Shown: positions 1 through 9,765 of the stretch, piece after piece
Position numbering within the stretch: the first letter of the stretch is position 1
Layout of the letters: the number at the start of each line of letters is the position of its first letter
From: Paenibacillus fonticola DSM 21315
GTDB lineage: Bacteria; Bacillota; Bacilli; Paenibacillales; Paenibacillaceae
Direction: 5' to 3'
NCBI RefSeq assembly: GCF_000381905.1
Contig: NZ_KB907247.1
Coordinates: 130,798 to 194,797, forward strand
Length of the DNA: 64,000 nt
Made by a program: the position numbers and the translations under genes
The notes under the pieces: generated by a model
The model's database searches: none
What the model was told of the DNA's origin: nothing
The model's input: the letters and a program-made list of their open reading frames with translations, nothing else

Positions 1-2
1 TG

Positions 3-1415
3 GTTGGCGCATTCGCGATCAGCCTGTACCGTTTTCTGGCTGACCGGGTGCCTTTGGAACAGGTCGGTTATTCCTCGATTGAGCAGCAGCGGGAAATATT
101 TCTCACTTTAGGCCTGGAGCCGAGTGAGAAGGGACGTAAATATTTAATCGAGCTGGCATCCAAACTGGAAGCTGTGGGCCTTCTGCAGAGCAGTCGTCTG
201 TACATACACGAAAATGATGATTATATGTACGAGTATGAATTGCAGGCGCCGCTTTCTCCCGCTGATTTTTTCCGGACACAGCACTTAACTTTGCTGCTCC
301 GCGATAAAATTGGCAAGTTTGCCGTCCTGTCTCTTCGGGAGAAGTTATTCAGCGAGGAGCCGGCCGAATGGGCAGGATTAAATTATAATAAAGAGAATAT
401 CTCGGTGCCATTTTACGATATTTTTGAGTTGAATACACATGTGATAGATTATGAGCTGGAGCAGGCGATAGCCGAGTCCTCCGTTGCCAGGCCGAACGAT
501 GGCATGGAAAAGGCGGAGGAAGCGATCAATTATGCAGACATCATCATTCGTTTTCCGCGGGAATCTGCGAACCGCTCCTTTGTAGAAGGGCTGCGCTTTA
601 ATTCGGAAGCTATGGCAGTCGCTAATTATGTCGCCCATAAGTATGAATTGAGTGTTCAGGATCTGTGCCGGTTGCTGGACGAGGATGGTGTGTTTGATGC
701 GGAGGGCAGCTTGCTGCTGGAAAGTCTGCAGCATAAGGCGAACCTTCATTTCCGCCAAGGGAAGCGCCGGAAGGATGAGAGGGAAGTTGCTTATGCGAAA
801 GTTGTGGCGCTGCGCTCCCCTGAGCGGGGCGCCGAGGAGTCTCCGCCGCAAGAAGTTGCCGTACAAATGGAGTATTACGTGGAAGTTCCCCCTCAGTTTC
901 TGAGTAAATGCGACATTCACCAATATAACATGATGCTGCGCAATGAGCCGTATACACGTCTGTTAAAGACGTTTTTCCCCGGCTCGGTACCTGATAATTT
1001 ACTTGATATATTTGAAAAAATTGATTTGAATTACAAGCTTCCCGGTGAAGTGATCAACGTCCTGATCCATTACTTGATGGAATTGCTCACTTCTGGCGGG
1101 GAACAGCGTATCAACCGCAACTTTGTTGACGCCATCGCTGCGAATATGCTGCTCAAAAGCATTAACACATATGAGAAAGCCGTCCAATATATTCGCGACC
1201 AGGCTAAAGTCAAAGAGAAAGTCAAAAGCCCGGGTACAGCGGCCAAGGCGCCGGGACGGGGGCGGACGTATGCCCGGGGAACAGGACCGGCCAAGCCCGA
1301 TATTCCGATCGTACAAAGTTCAGAAGGGAATGGCAGCGTTACGGAAGAGGAGTTCGCGGAGCTGCTGAAGATGGCTGAGCAGATGCAGGCCAGTAAAAAT
1401 AAAGGAAGTATGTAA
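3..1415 (+). CDS. dnaB: Primosomal protein DnaB (helicase-loading attachment protein), 5' end outside window
   Basis: Replication initiation and membrane attachment protein that works with DnaD and DnaI to load the replicative helicase. The frame is open from base 3 with no start codon, so the gene begins before the window; the GTG at 48 is internal, because the residues before it (GAFAISLYRFLADRVP) continue the N-terminal winged-helix domain. About 470 codons are visible, close to the usual length of this family. The DnaB/DnaD C-terminal domain is visible around LNYKLPGEVINVLIHYLME, followed by a basic, Pro/Gly-rich linker and an acidic tail. dnaI follows after 21 bp, the standard Firmicute arrangement. 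Confidence 0.93.
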   Translation, partial: VGAFAISLYRFLADRVPLEQVGYSSIEQQREIFLTLGLEPSEKGRKYLIELASKLEAVGLLQSSRLYIHENDDYMYEYELQAPLSPADFFRTQHLTLLLRDKIGKFAVLSLREKLFSEEPAEWAGLNYNKENISVPFYDIFELNTHVIDYELEQAIAESSVARPNDGMEKAEEAINYADIIIRFPRESANRSFVEGLRFNSEAMAVANYVAHKYELSVQDLCRLLDEDGVFDAEGSLLLESLQHKANLHFRQGKRRKDEREVAYAKVVALRSPERGAEESPPQEVAVQMEYYVEVPPQFLSKCDIHQYNMMLRNEPYTRLLKTFFPGSVPDNLLDIFEKIDLNYKLPGEVINVLIHYLMELLTSGGEQRINRNFVDAIAANMLLKSINTYEKAVQYIRDQAKVKEKVKSPGTAAKAPGRGRTYARGTGPAKPDIPIVQSSEGNGSVTEEEFAELLKMAEQMQASKNKGSM

Positions 1416-1436
1416 TCAGGAAGGTGAAGTTAGCTT

Positions 1437-2390
1437 ATGGAATCACTCGGGGAACTGCTGTCACAAATAAAAAGCCCTGCGCTTCGCCGCCGCTCTGAGG
1501 AGTTGACGGCAAAGCTGCTGAGCGATCCGCTAGTGCTTGAGCTGAGGTCTCTTTACCCGGAACTGGGTGAAGACGAACTCAGGTTGAATATGGCCAAGCT
1601 CTACCAATATGTGCAAAACGCTCGACACTGTGACAGTTGTCCAGGTCTCGACCGCTGCCCGAATGATTTTCCTGGTCATTATACGAAGCTAACGGTAGAA
1701 ACTGTTTATGGCGCAGCTTCTATTTGTGACCGTCAAGTACCTTGTAATCTGCAAATTCAGAGAGAGCGGGAACTGGCGATCAAGAAACGAATCCACAGCT
1801 TCTATGTAGATGAGCGCGCATTAAACGAAGGCTACAGTGAAGTGGAGATTATGAGCAAGGATTTGAAGCGGGCGCCGGCGGTAGGCCGGATATTTCAATA
1901 CATTAACGAGGTTAAGGAAAATGGCTTGTCCCCTAGCGGATTGTACCTGGAAGGTCATTTTGGAACCGGCAAGACGTTTCTGATGTGCTATTTGCTGCAT
2001 GAGCTGGCGAAGGCGGGCTATTCTGGTGTTATTGTGTACATGCCTGAATTCGTAGAGGAACTGAAGTCCATGTTCCAGGATAACCAGAAGCTGAAGGAAA
2101 CGGTAGAAATTATGAAGCAGGCTGATCTGCTTATATTCGATGATATTGGGGCAGAGAATTTGAATCCCTGGGTTCGCGACCATGTGATGGGTTCGATTTT
2201 GAACTACCGTATGAACCGCAAGCCGACTTTTTATACGTCCAACTATTCGCTCAGCGGACTGGAGAAGCATCTTGGTTTTACGAGCAAGGACGGGGAGGAG
2301 ATTCATAAAGGAGAGCGTCTGATGGATCGGATCGCACCGTTTGTGGAGGTTGTTCCAGTGCGGGGGGTTAACAAGCGGGGGCAAAAATAA
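1437..2390 (+). CDS. dnaI: Primosomal protein DnaI (AAA+ helicase loader)
   Basis: Loads the replicative helicase at the origin and at stalled forks. The protein is 317 aa. The N-terminal helicase-binding part carries a zinc-type cluster with His64, Cys65, Cys68 and Cys74 and further Cys97/Cys103. The AAA+ part has Walker A GHFGTGKT at about 173–180 and Walker B LLIFDD at about 231–236, followed by a sensor-like segment (FYTSNYS). The ATG is preceded by AGGAAGGTGA. It lies just after dnaB and is surely co-transcribed. Confidence 0.95.
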   Translation: MESLGELLSQIKSPALRRRSEELTAKLLSDPLVLELRSLYPELGEDELRLNMAKLYQYVQNARHCDSCPGLDRCPNDFPGHYTKLTVETVYGAASICDRQVPCNLQIQRERELAIKKRIHSFYVDERALNEGYSEVEIMSKDLKRAPAVGRIFQYINEVKENGLSPSGLYLEGHFGTGKTFLMCYLLHELAKAGYSGVIVYMPEFVEELKSMFQDNQKLKETVEIMKQADLLIFDDIGAENLNPWVRDHVMGSILNYRMNRKPTFYTSNYSLSGLEKHLGFTSKDGEEIHKGERLMDRIAPFVEVVPVRGVNKRGQK

Positions 2391-2408
2391 GCCGGATAAA
2401 TGCGAAAA

Positions 2409-2465
2409 TGCAGGAATTTTCCGATTAAGGCGCCTATCTTGGGCGTTAAACGGAAAATTCCTGCA
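2409..2465. repeat. 15-bp perfect inverted repeat after dnaI
   Basis: The arms TGCAGGAATTTTCCG (2409–2423) and its exact complement (2451–2465) flank a 27-nt centre that itself holds a short GC-rich stem (CGCC/GGCG). It could end dnaB–dnaI transcription, but no T-tract follows either arm, so it looks more like a palindromic intergenic repeat or an mRNA 3'-end stabiliser than a classical terminator. Confidence 0.6.
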
Positions 2466-2574
2466 TATATGCAGGCTTTACAGCGAAGAATATTGTATTC
2501 CTGACGTTCTTAACAGGGCTCTCTATGTATGGATGAGCATGAAGTGGCCCTCGTGCTGCAGGTCATGAAGTTTC

Positions 2575-2730
2575 TTAGCTGGCAAGAAACTTGAAGATGA
2601 CCATTCCAAAGAAAATAATAGCCATTAGCGTAAACATGCCGAAAAATCCATTCATCAAATCAAACAAGTCGTTGCGGGGTTCTTCGTTAATATGCTCACG
2701 CGGGTCGTTTACATGTGTATTTGCGTCCAT
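2575..2730 (-). CDS. Small single-pass membrane protein (51 aa), YqzM-like
   Basis: A hydrophilic, Asn/Glu-rich N-terminus (MDANTHVNDPREHINEE) precedes one hydrophobic helix near the C-terminus (FFGMFTLMAIIFFGMVIFKF). The ATG at 2730 is chosen over the upstream ATG at 2760 because AAGGAGG lies 10 nt before it. The layout resembles YqzM-family small membrane proteins of Bacilli, but this assignment is by shape only. No function can be stated. Confidence 0.6.
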   Translation of the reverse strand: MDANTHVNDPREHINEEPRNDLFDLMNGFFGMFTLMAIIFFGMVIFKFLAS

Positions 2731-2855
2731 GGCGACGGGGCCTCCTTGAAAAATAATCATTATCAGTGAAATACGTCATAGACAAAACGTTTTTGGGTTA
2801 TTATTAGTATAACCAATCGTTAAACATTTTGTAAAGGAGAAGCCGCGGGTACTAT

Positions 2856-2885
2856 TTTTCATTTGCTATATATTTGTGGTATACT
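2856..2885 (+). promoter_or_regulatory. Probable sigma-A promoter of trxA
   Basis: TATACT at 2880–2885 with a TTTTCA-like -35 at 2856–2861 and an 18-bp spacer. This gives a leader of about 95 nt before trxA. The leader contains inverted CATGTT/AACATG motifs around 2938–2970. Confidence 0.45.
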
Positions 2886-2986
2886 TTGAATGACGCTAAT
2901 TTTTATTTTTGCTGTCAACGAATAACAACACAAATCATGTTGCAAAACATGTTATGCGTGCTTTAACATGAAGGAGGAGATTTTAA

Positions 2987-3304
2987 ATGGCTATCGTTAA
3001 CGTATCCGATCAAACTTTCAATAGCGAAGTGGAAAGCCAAGGTACCGTCCTTGTTGATTTTTGGGCCCCTTGGTGCGGACCTTGTAAGATGATTGCCCCA
3101 ATTCTTGATGATTTGGCGGCTGATTTAGGTGATTCCGTTAAAATCGCCAAGCTGAACGTTGACGACAATCCGGAATCAGCATCCCGCTTTGGCGTGATGA
3201 GCATTCCGACGCTTATTCTCTTCAAAGACGGTCAACCGGTCGATAAAGTTGTCGGTGTGAACTCGAAAGATTCTCTGAAAAGCCTGATCGCCAAGCACCA
3301 GTAA
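2987..3304 (+). CDS. trxA: Thioredoxin TrxA
   Basis: Cytosolic disulfide reductase, 105 aa, the full family length. The active site is WCGPC with Cys30 and Cys33, and the cis-proline lies in SIPT (Pro74). The ribosome binding site is AAGGAGGAG, about 8 nt before the ATG. It has its own promoter upstream and a terminator at 3346–3373, so it is probably monocistronic although uvrC follows. Confidence 0.97.
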   Translation: MAIVNVSDQTFNSEVESQGTVLVDFWAPWCGPCKMIAPILDDLAADLGDSVKIAKLNVDDNPESASRFGVMSIPTLILFKDGQPVDKVVGVNSKDSLKSLIAKHQ

Positions 3305-3345
3305 TACAGGTGTAAGATTGGTGCAAGAGGTAAGTGCTTTTCCCG

Positions 3346-3373
3346 CGCCTCCGGTATTTCCGGGGGCGTTTTC
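3346..3373 (+). terminator. Rho-independent terminator of trxA
   Basis: Stem CGCCTCCGG / CCGGGGGCG (9 bp, one G·T) around a TATTT loop, followed by TTTTC. Confidence 0.7.
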
Positions 3374-3434
3374 TGTGTAATGTTGGCATTAGCCATACCG
3401 CGTTAGCCATTTTAGGGGAAAGGGGGACAACGGC

Positions 3435-5429
3435 GTGGATCCAACGGTTAATGATTCACAGGCATCCGAAAAGCCGCAGCAATTACAGCAATCAGAGCAA
3501 ATGCAGCAATTGCAGGATCAGGAAAAGGCGATGGACAATATCCGCCATAAGCTGGCGCTTCTTCCCGACTTGCCGGGCTGCTATCTGATGAAAAACAACC
3601 AGGGAACGATCATTTATGTCGGTAAAGCCAAAGTGCTGAAAAACCGCGTCCGCTCGTATTTTTCGGGCAGTCATGACGGTAAAACGCAGCGGCTTGTTTC
3701 TGAAATCCGCGATTTCGAATACATTGTTACGGCAAGCAATATGGAAGCACTCATTCTGGAATGTAATCTGATTAAAACCCATCATCCCCGGTATAACGTA
3801 TTGCTGAAGGACGACAAGACGTTTCCCTATTTAAAAATTACGAACGAGCCCCATCCGCGGCTTGAAGTTACCCGGCGGGTGCTAAAGGATAAAGCAAAGT
3901 ACTTCGGTCCCTACCCGAACGCTTATGCAGCCCAGCAGACGAAGAAGCTGCTTGACCGGATGTATCCATTGCGTAAGTGCAACGTGATGCCCAAGGAGGT
4001 ATGCCTGTACTATCACATGGGCCAATGCTTGGCGCCCTGTGTCAAGGAAGTGCCGGAGACAGCGTACGATGAAATTACGCAAGAGATCCATTCTTTTTTG
4101 AGCGGCGGACATGAAGAGATCAAGAAAGAGCTGCAGCGCAAAATGCATGAAGCGGCCGAGGAACTGTATTTCGAGCGGGCCAAGGAGCTTCGCGATCAAA
4201 TTATGAACATCGACGCGCTGATGGAGAAGCAGAAAATAACGATGTCCGATGCCAAGGATCGCGACGTATTCGGGTATGCGGTTGATAAAGGCTGGATGTG
4301 TGTGCAGATTCTGTATATGCGCCAGGGCAAAATGATCGAAAGGCATGCGTCTGTATTTCCATTTTACGGCGAAGCTTATCAGGATTTTTTGTCGTATGTG
4401 ACACAATACTATAGCGACAATCCGGCAGTGCCGCAGGAGATTTTGCTGCCGGACAATCCGGAAGCCAGCGTGAAATCGAACAAGGCTAATACAGAGGAAT
4501 CAGAAAAAGTAACCTCTGATACTTCAGAAACCTCTGCTGTGGCTGGCTCCGATTCATTCCATGAACCGGCGGATGCAATTAACGGGGCAGCGGAACTGCA
4601 GCAATGGCTTGGCGTCAAGACGCTGGTGCCGCAGCGCGGTCTTAAGCGGCAAATGATTGCGATGGCCGAGGAGAATGCGCACGTAGCCTTGGAGGAGAAA
4701 TTCCGGCTTATTGAGCGCAATGAGGAACGGACTTCCAAAGCGTCCGTAAATTTGGGGCGATCCATTGGAATTGAGTCGCTGTCACGAATTGAGGCGTTTG
4801 ACAACTCAAACATTCAAGGGGCGAATCCCGTATCGGCCATGGTCGTATTTATGGATGGAAAGCCAGCGAAAAAAGAGTACCGGAAATACAAAGTACGCAC
4901 CGTCGAAGGACCCGATGATTATGAAACGATGCGCGAAGTCATTCGCCGCAGATATGAGCGGGTGCTTAAAGAAAACCTGCCGCAGCCGGATCTTATCGTC
5001 GTGGACGGCGGGAAGGGACAAATTTCCGCCGCCGTGGACGTGCTGGAAAATGAACTGGGCCTGTACATTCCCGTTTGCGGTCTCGTTAAGGATGACAAGC
5101 ATAAGACCGCGCAACTGATGGTAGGAGATCCGCCAGAGCCGGTGCATTTGCCGCGCGACAGCCAGGAGTTTTATCTTCTGCAGCGGATTCAGGATGAGGT
5201 TCACCGCTTTGCGATAACGTTTCACCGTGAACAGCGGGCGAAATCGATGGTGACCTCTCGGCTCGATGCGATACCGGGAATTGGGGAGAAGCGGCGCAAA
5301 ATGCTGTTGAAGCATTTCGGTTCGCTCAAAAAAATAAAAGAGGCCTCAGTCGAAGACTTCCGGCCTCTGTCGATCGGCGACAAGCTCGCCAATCAAATTA
5401 TAAATGCCCTTCGGGATGAGGAGTCGTAA
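3435..5429 (+). CDS. uvrC: Excinuclease ABC subunit UvrC
   Basis: Makes the two incisions in nucleotide excision repair together with UvrB. The 664-aa protein starts at GTG 3435, with a purine-rich GGAAAGGGGG about 8 nt upstream. Domain order: a GIY-YIG nuclease starting at [10 protein letters not shown] (about residue 46), a UVR domain for UvrB binding ([15 protein letters not shown]), the RNase H-like second nuclease, and a C-terminal helix-hairpin-helix ([17 protein letters not shown]). Two oddities are a Gln-rich 30-residue N-terminal extension and a Ser/Thr/Glu-rich low-complexity insert at roughly 340–395, just before the second nuclease half. Its 3' end overlaps the convergent CPBP gene by 32 bp. 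Confidence 0.96.
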   Translation: MDPTVNDSQASEKPQQLQQSEQMQQLQDQEKAMDNIRHKLALLPDLPGCYLMKNNQGTIIYVGKAKVLKNRVRSYFSGSHDGKTQRLVSEIRDFEYIVTASNMEALILECNLIKTHHPRYNVLLKDDKTFPYLKITNEPHPRLEVTRRVLKDKAKYFGPYPNAYAAQQTKKLLDRMYPLRKCNVMPKEVCLYYHMGQCLAPCVKEVPETAYDEITQEIHSFLSGGHEEIKKELQRKMHEAAEELYFERAKELRDQIMNIDALMEKQKITMSDAKDRDVFGYAVDKGWMCVQILYMRQGKMIERHASVFPFYGEAYQDFLSYVTQYYSDNPAVPQEILLPDNPEASVKSNKANTEESEKVTSDTSETSAVAGSDSFHEPADAINGAAELQQWLGVKTLVPQRGLKRQMIAMAEENAHVALEEKFRLIERNEERTSKASVNLGRSIGIESLSRIEAFDNSNIQGANPVSAMVVFMDGKPAKKEYRKYKVRTVEGPDDYETMREVIRRRYERVLKENLPQPDLIVVDGGKGQISAAVDVLENELGLYIPVCGLVKDDKHKTAQLMVGDPPEPVHLPRDSQEFYLLQRIQDEVHRFAITFHREQRAKSMVTSRLDAIPGIGEKRRKMLLKHFGSLKKIKEASVEDFRPLSIGDKLANQIINALRDEES

Positions 5430-7125
5430 ATTGCGGCTCCTCTTTTTGTTGTATCACCGGCCTATTTTGCGGCCGGCCTCGGCCTGGGGGATTGAACAGG
5501 TAAATTACAAAGGCGACCAGGGCTGGCAGTGCAATATAGAACAGGCCCGCTGACCAGTTGAGAGCGCCGCCCATGAATATCAGGCTAAGCGACATCAGAA
5601 TGCTGTTGAAAATGACGTGCGTGAACATCGCTGTAATATAGCCGTAACGCAAAAAGATAAAGCTGAACATTAGTCCGATCAAGGTAAGCTCAATCGGGCG
5701 AGAATAGACAGGGAATATCGGATACAGCGAATGTCCGAACGCCCAGATCAGCGATGATAAGAAACAGGCGATGAACGTACTGCGGAATATGTTCTTTAGC
5801 ATCGGTATGCCGAACAAGCGGTACACCGCTTCTTCGCCGATCCCGGCGACCCAGGCAAGTAAAGGAAGCAGCAATGGATAGGCCATGTTGTAAGGTGATT
5901 GCGCAGCGTCTGTCGTTGACCAGACTCCGAATGATTTTTCGAAGATTAAAAAGATGATCGACTGTAAGCCGAGCAAAACAAGCGCCCATTGATAACCCTC
6001 ACGCATTGAATATACGACGGACTGTCCGTATCCTGCCTCGTTGGCGCGCCCCCACAAATTGATGCCTTGCTTACGCCACAATCCGTCGCCGCCAACCAGC
6101 GAAAAATAAATAGAGGCGGATATAAGCAGCGTCAGCAATCCCTGAATGACGAAACCGACAATGAGGGCAGCCGGATCAAATCCATCTTTTTGTAAATACG
6201 GCAGCAAATTTAGCGCTCCTACCATGGAAAAGATAAAGTAAATGGAGGAAAGAACTATACCGCGTACAAAAGAAGAGAACGGACGTGTCTTTACGCTGAA
6301 GATGATGGCTAAAATGCCGAGAATAAAGGTGAACAGGGCGTAGCCGATCCAAAAGAACCAGCCAGCCAGACTTTTCTGGTCTTTTACATAAGTCATATGA
6401 GCGGCAGGAGGTTCAAAATAAGTTTGCACGGCGGAGACTGTTCCAAATTCATAATTGAATTTGATAAATCCTTGGGATTGCCCCACATCATAACCTGCAA
6501 CCTTGTAAACGAGGCCGAGCTCTCCTTCGGAACTGACTGCCTTCAGGTCTGCGTGCTCGAAACCAAATGTACTGAAATAAGGCTGTGCCAAACGTTCTTT
6601 GTCTGCCAGGGACAAATCCCCCTCTAGGCTTAACAGACTTTCAACAGATTCCCAGCCGAGCTTCAGGAGTTGTTCTTTGACGGTATTGCTATAAGTGGAA
6701 AACCGTTCAAACCCAACCACTTTGCCGCCTGACAAATTAACGTCTACCGTCAGGGTACTGCGGGTACCATCCGCATTGTCAAAGCGAACGCGAAATACTT
6801 CTAAAGGAAACTGCTCGTTATAAGTTTTCAAGTAAGTATCCATGACCTTTTCACGGACTAAATAACCGTAAATGTTCGACTGGCTATCATATGTAACTAG
6901 TGCTTTACCGGGTGGATTAGTTATGTCAAATGTGGATATAGCAAACTCTGCAGCTGCTTTCTCCGCCTGCTGCTTCGTAATTGTTTTCTGAATTTGTCCC
7001 AGAGAATCAAGCGAGGTCATAGGAAGAATCTGCAAGAGCGTAAAAATGACGAGGCCGATACCTGCCAGCACCCATAGCGTACTTTGCTTAGGCACTCGTC
7101 CTGACGAAGAAAAGACGGAATTCAT
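5398..7125 (-). CDS. CPBP-family intramembrane metalloprotease with large N-terminal extension
   Basis: A 575-aa membrane protein. The C-terminal third is a CPBP/Abi domain with the diagnostic EEAVYR motif, the downstream FGHSLY histidine and a HVIFN motif, all in predicted membrane helices. The N-terminal half has one helix, then about 200 extracytoplasmic residues, then several helices. ATG at 7125 is preferred over TTG 7143 because AAAGGGG lies just upstream. Members cleave membrane-embedded substrates such as prenylated peptides or anti-sigma factors; the substrate here is unknown. The 3' end runs 32 bp into uvrC on the other strand. An 8-bp inverted repeat at 7231–7250 (ATGCTGTA/TACAGCAT) lies upstream. 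Confidence 0.85.
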   Translation of the reverse strand: MNSVFSSSGRVPKQSTLWVLAGIGLVIFTLLQILPMTSLDSLGQIQKTITKQQAEKAAAEFAISTFDITNPPGKALVTYDSQSNIYGYLVREKVMDTYLKTYNEQFPLEVFRVRFDNADGTRSTLTVDVNLSGGKVVGFERFSTYSNTVKEQLLKLGWESVESLLSLEGDLSLADKERLAQPYFSTFGFEHADLKAVSSEGELGLVYKVAGYDVGQSQGFIKFNYEFGTVSAVQTYFEPPAAHMTYVKDQKSLAGWFFWIGYALFTFILGILAIIFSVKTRPFSSFVRGIVLSSIYFIFSMVGALNLLPYLQKDGFDPAALIVGFVIQGLLTLLISASIYFSLVGGDGLWRKQGINLWGRANEAGYGQSVVYSMREGYQWALVLLGLQSIIFLIFEKSFGVWSTTDAAQSPYNMAYPLLLPLLAWVAGIGEEAVYRLFGIPMLKNIFRSTFIACFLSSLIWAFGHSLYPIFPVYSRPIELTLIGLMFSFIFLRYGYITAMFTHVIFNSILMSLSLIFMGGALNWSAGLFYIALPALVAFVIYLFNPPGRGRPQNRPVIQQKEEPQFTTPHPEGHL

Positions 7126-7329
7126 TAAAAAACCCCTTTGCAATAATGTTAATGGTTACCAAAGTAAAGATACCATAAGCCCTAAGCAATCGCCAGAACC
7201 GAGATGGAAGATGACAGAGAATACGCAATAATGCTGTAAAAATACAGCATGGCTCAGAGAAAGAACGGCGATAAGCTGTGTATCACCCTGAATAGGTCAT
7301 TTTCAGTGTTTTTTCAGGTAAATAGAGCT

Positions 7330-7358
7330 TTGTGATCAACGGTATTTAAGCTTATAAT
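7330..7358 (+). promoter_or_regulatory. Sigma-A promoter of the ktrBA transcript
   Basis: TTGTGA (7330–7335), a 17-bp spacer and TATAAT (7353–7358). Transcription would start near 7365, about 45 nt before the riboswitch aptamer. Confidence 0.7.
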
Positions 7359-7408
7359 CCAATTCATAGAGATGGAATGAAAATGAAATGAAAATTAATG
7401 AAAAAAAT

Positions 7409-7554
7409 AATACAAGCCGAATTTCCACAGGAAAACGGGGGAACCAATTTATAGGGGTGAATTTCGACTCTGCCTGGACAAGCAAGTCCGGCGTAAGGAG
7501 CGAATAGGGCAACTGTGCATGCCCGAATCCGTCAGCTAACCTCGGAGGCGTATT
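7409..7554 (+). promoter_or_regulatory. Cyclic di-AMP riboswitch (ydaO/yuaA class)
   Basis: The conserved ydaO blocks appear in order: GCCGAATT, GGGGGAACCA, AGGGGTGAAT, a variable hairpin (GGACAAGCAAGTCC), then CCGAATCCGTCAGCTAACCT and CGGAGGCG. P1 can form between AATAC (7409–7413) plus GCC (7416–7418) and GGC plus GTATT (7547–7554). The class binds c-di-AMP and usually turns off potassium uptake and cell-wall hydrolase genes; here it precedes ktrB, a classical target. A terminator at 7578–7606 provides the expression platform. Confidence 0.93.
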
Positions 7555-7577
7555 GCAACAGGAACCATATCCGAAAG

Positions 7578-7606
7578 GCTCTGGAATTCCAGTGCTTTTT
7601 TCTTTT
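7578..7606 (+). terminator. Intrinsic terminator acting as riboswitch expression platform
   Basis: GC-T-CTGG AATT CCAG-T-GC hairpin followed by TTTTTTCTTTT, 24 nt after the aptamer P1. Ligand-bound aptamer would favour termination before ktrB. Between it and ktrB lie short direct repeats (GTTGTGAAGAT twice, near 7650–7675). Confidence 0.8.
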
Positions 7607-7728
7607 GTCAAAGTGCTCATAATAAATGTGGTGTAGTGAATGTGGTGAAAATGTTGTGAAGATGTTGTGAAGATGGTCCATACTCAAAGACGACAAAGTC
7701 AATTTACGCATAAGAAGAGGTGAACGCG

Positions 7729-9063
7729 TTGGTATCACACTGGTTCAAATTATCTCCCCCACGTATATTGGTAATGGGTTTTGCGGTAATCATTTTGACC
7801 GGGGCATTGCTATTGATGACGCCGCTTGCCAATGCGACCGGGGAGCCGCTTCCGTTCATTGATGCATTGTTTACAGCTACATCTGCGACCTGTGTAACAG
7901 GTCTTGTTGTGCGCGATACAGGAACCTACTTTACGACGTTTGGCCAAATTGTCATTATTACACTCATTCAGGTCGGGGGCCTTGGGTTCATGACGATGGC
8001 TACGCTGTTCTCTCTTGTGTTTAAACGGCGGATTTCGCTGCGGGATCGTCTTTTGCTGCAGGAGGCGATGAATCAAAATTCAATGGAAGGCATCGTGCGG
8101 CTTATTCGCAAGGTACTGATGTATTCCTTAATTATTGAAGCGAGCGCTGCTGTGCTATTTACGATTCGCTGGGCTTTCGATATGCCGCTTGGAAGAGCTA
8201 TGTATTATGGAATTTTCCATGCAGTCTCCATGTTCAACAACGCCGGGTTTGATTTGTTCGGAGAGTTCCACAGCTTAACGGGATATGTCGGCGATCCCAT
8301 CGTCAATTTCGTGGCGATCTTTTTGATTGTTTCAGGAGGTCTTGGTTTTGTCGTATTGTCCGATCTTGTTGAATTTCGCCGCAGCCGCCGATTGTCGCTG
8401 CATTCCAAGGTTGTTCTCTCGATGACAGGCGCACTTATTGTTATAGGTACTGCAGTTATTTTAATATTTGAATTTACGAATACGAAGACGCTGAGTTCGT
8501 TGGATTGGAGCGGGAAAATATGGGGCTCGTTCTTTCAATCGGTTACTTCGCGGACAGCTGGGGCGAATACCGTCGATATTAGCGCGCTTCGGCAGGCCTC
8601 GCAATTTTTCATCATTATTCTGATGTTCATCGGTGCATCGCCAGGCTCCACGGGGGGCGGGATCAAAACAACAACGTTCATGATTCTTGTAGGGGCGGTG
8701 TTCTCCATGATTCGCGGGCGTAATGATTTGGTACTGTTTCGTTTCCGCCTGGCCCAGGAGCGGATTTTCAAGGCGGTAACGATTACGATGCTGGCACTGT
8801 TTCTTGTTATTGCTGTTGCTATGGTGCTGTCGACGACGGAAGAGGCTAGCTTCTTGAGCATACTGTTTGAGACGACTTCTGCGTTTGCTACCGTAGGCTT
8901 ATCGATGGGGTTAACGCTGGATTTGACCGATGTCGGCAAACTTATTATATCCTTCATGATGTTTACCGGCCGCCTAGGACCTCTGACATTAGCATATGCG
9001 CTCGGACCGAAAAAGGGTAAAGAGTTATATCGCCATCCCGAAGGGAAAATGATTATAGGATAG
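7729..9063 (+). CDS. ktrB: Potassium uptake channel subunit KtrB
   Basis: Membrane subunit of the Ktr K+ (Na+-coupled) uptake system; about 444 aa, the usual KtrB length. Four pore motifs can be seen (TATSATCVTGL, FNNAGFDL, SRTAGAN, ATVGLS) between paired helices, typical of the SKT superfamily. The start is set at TTG 7729 because AGAGGTGA fits a Shine-Dalgarno 6 nt upstream; GTG 7720 is an in-frame alternative but would lie inside that element. It is controlled by the c-di-AMP riboswitch and followed after 15 bp by ktrA. Confidence 0.93.
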   Translation: MVSHWFKLSPPRILVMGFAVIILTGALLLMTPLANATGEPLPFIDALFTATSATCVTGLVVRDTGTYFTTFGQIVIITLIQVGGLGFMTMATLFSLVFKRRISLRDRLLLQEAMNQNSMEGIVRLIRKVLMYSLIIEASAAVLFTIRWAFDMPLGRAMYYGIFHAVSMFNNAGFDLFGEFHSLTGYVGDPIVNFVAIFLIVSGGLGFVVLSDLVEFRRSRRLSLHSKVVLSMTGALIVIGTAVILIFEFTNTKTLSSLDWSGKIWGSFFQSVTSRTAGANTVDISALRQASQFFIIILMFIGASPGSTGGGIKTTTFMILVGAVFSMIRGRNDLVLFRFRLAQERIFKAVTITMLALFLVIAVAMVLSTTEEASFLSILFETTSAFATVGLSMGLTLDLTDVGKLIISFMMFTGRLGPLTLAYALGPKKGKELYRHPEGKMIIG

Positions 9064-9078
9064 GGGATTGACCATTCA

Positions 9079-9747
9079 ATGATGAAACAACAGTTTGTGG
9101 TGATCGGCTTAGGGCGCTTCGGCTCCAGTCTGTCGCTGGAATTAATGGATTTGGGATATGAGGTTCTTGGCGTGGACTTGAATGAGGAAGTTGTAGACGA
9201 CATGAGCAATTATTTAACCCATGCTGTCGTGGCGGATGCAACGGATGAAGAAGTGCTTAAATCGTTTGGCGTCCGTAATTTCGATTGCGGTATCGTGGCG
9301 ATCGGCAGCGACATACAGATGAGTATACTGGCCGCTATTCAACTTAAGGAATTGGGCATCAAGACCGTCGTTGCCAAAGCGATTTCCGTGCTCCACGGCA
9401 GAGCTTTGGAGAAGCTGGGCGTGGATCGGGTAATTTTCCCGGAGCGGGATATGGGCGTCCGCGTCGCGCATCAGCTAGTTACGCCTAATTTATTGGATTA
9501 TATCCAGCTGTCCAAAGAATACAGCATCGTAGAACTGAGGGTACCGGACTCCCTCGTCGGAAAAACGCTTGGCGAGATTAATCCGCGCGTAAATTACGGC
9601 TGTAGTGTAGTGGCTCTTCATAAGCAAACGGGTGTAATAGTCGCACCGACGGCGATGGATATTTTGAGCAGTGGCGATATTATGGTGCTGATTGGTTCCA
9701 ATGACAATATAGATAAATTTGAAGCGGTCATTAGCGAGAGCGAGTGA
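9079..9747 (+). CDS. ktrA: Potassium uptake regulatory subunit KtrA (RCK)
   Basis: Cytosolic gating ring of the Ktr system, 222 aa. The RCK_N Rossmann fold begins with GLGRFGSS, and the acidic residue that binds the nucleotide ribose lies in VLGVDLN; the C-terminal RCK_C domain follows (LVGKTLGEINPRVNYG), itself a known c-di-AMP sensor in KtrA. It would thus be controlled by the same messenger at RNA and protein level. ATG 9082 is equally possible as the start. Confidence 0.94.
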   Translation: MMKQQFVVIGLGRFGSSLSLELMDLGYEVLGVDLNEEVVDDMSNYLTHAVVADATDEEVLKSFGVRNFDCGIVAIGSDIQMSILAAIQLKELGIKTVVAKAISVLHGRALEKLGVDRVIFPERDMGVRVAHQLVTPNLLDYIQLSKEYSIVELRVPDSLVGKTLGEINPRVNYGCSVVALHKQTGVIVAPTAMDILSSGDIMVLIGSNDNIDKFEAVISESE

Positions 9748-9765
9748 CGGTGGTCAAATCAAAGG

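Noticed and set aside
48-50. GTG as start of dnaB
   Set aside because: Upstream in-frame residues continue the conserved N-terminal domain, so the gene starts before the window.
7231-7250. ATGCTGTA-AAAA-TACAGCAT inverted repeat as terminator
   Set aside because: No gene ends nearby and no T-tract follows; it may be an operator for the CPBP gene, but there is no support beyond symmetry.
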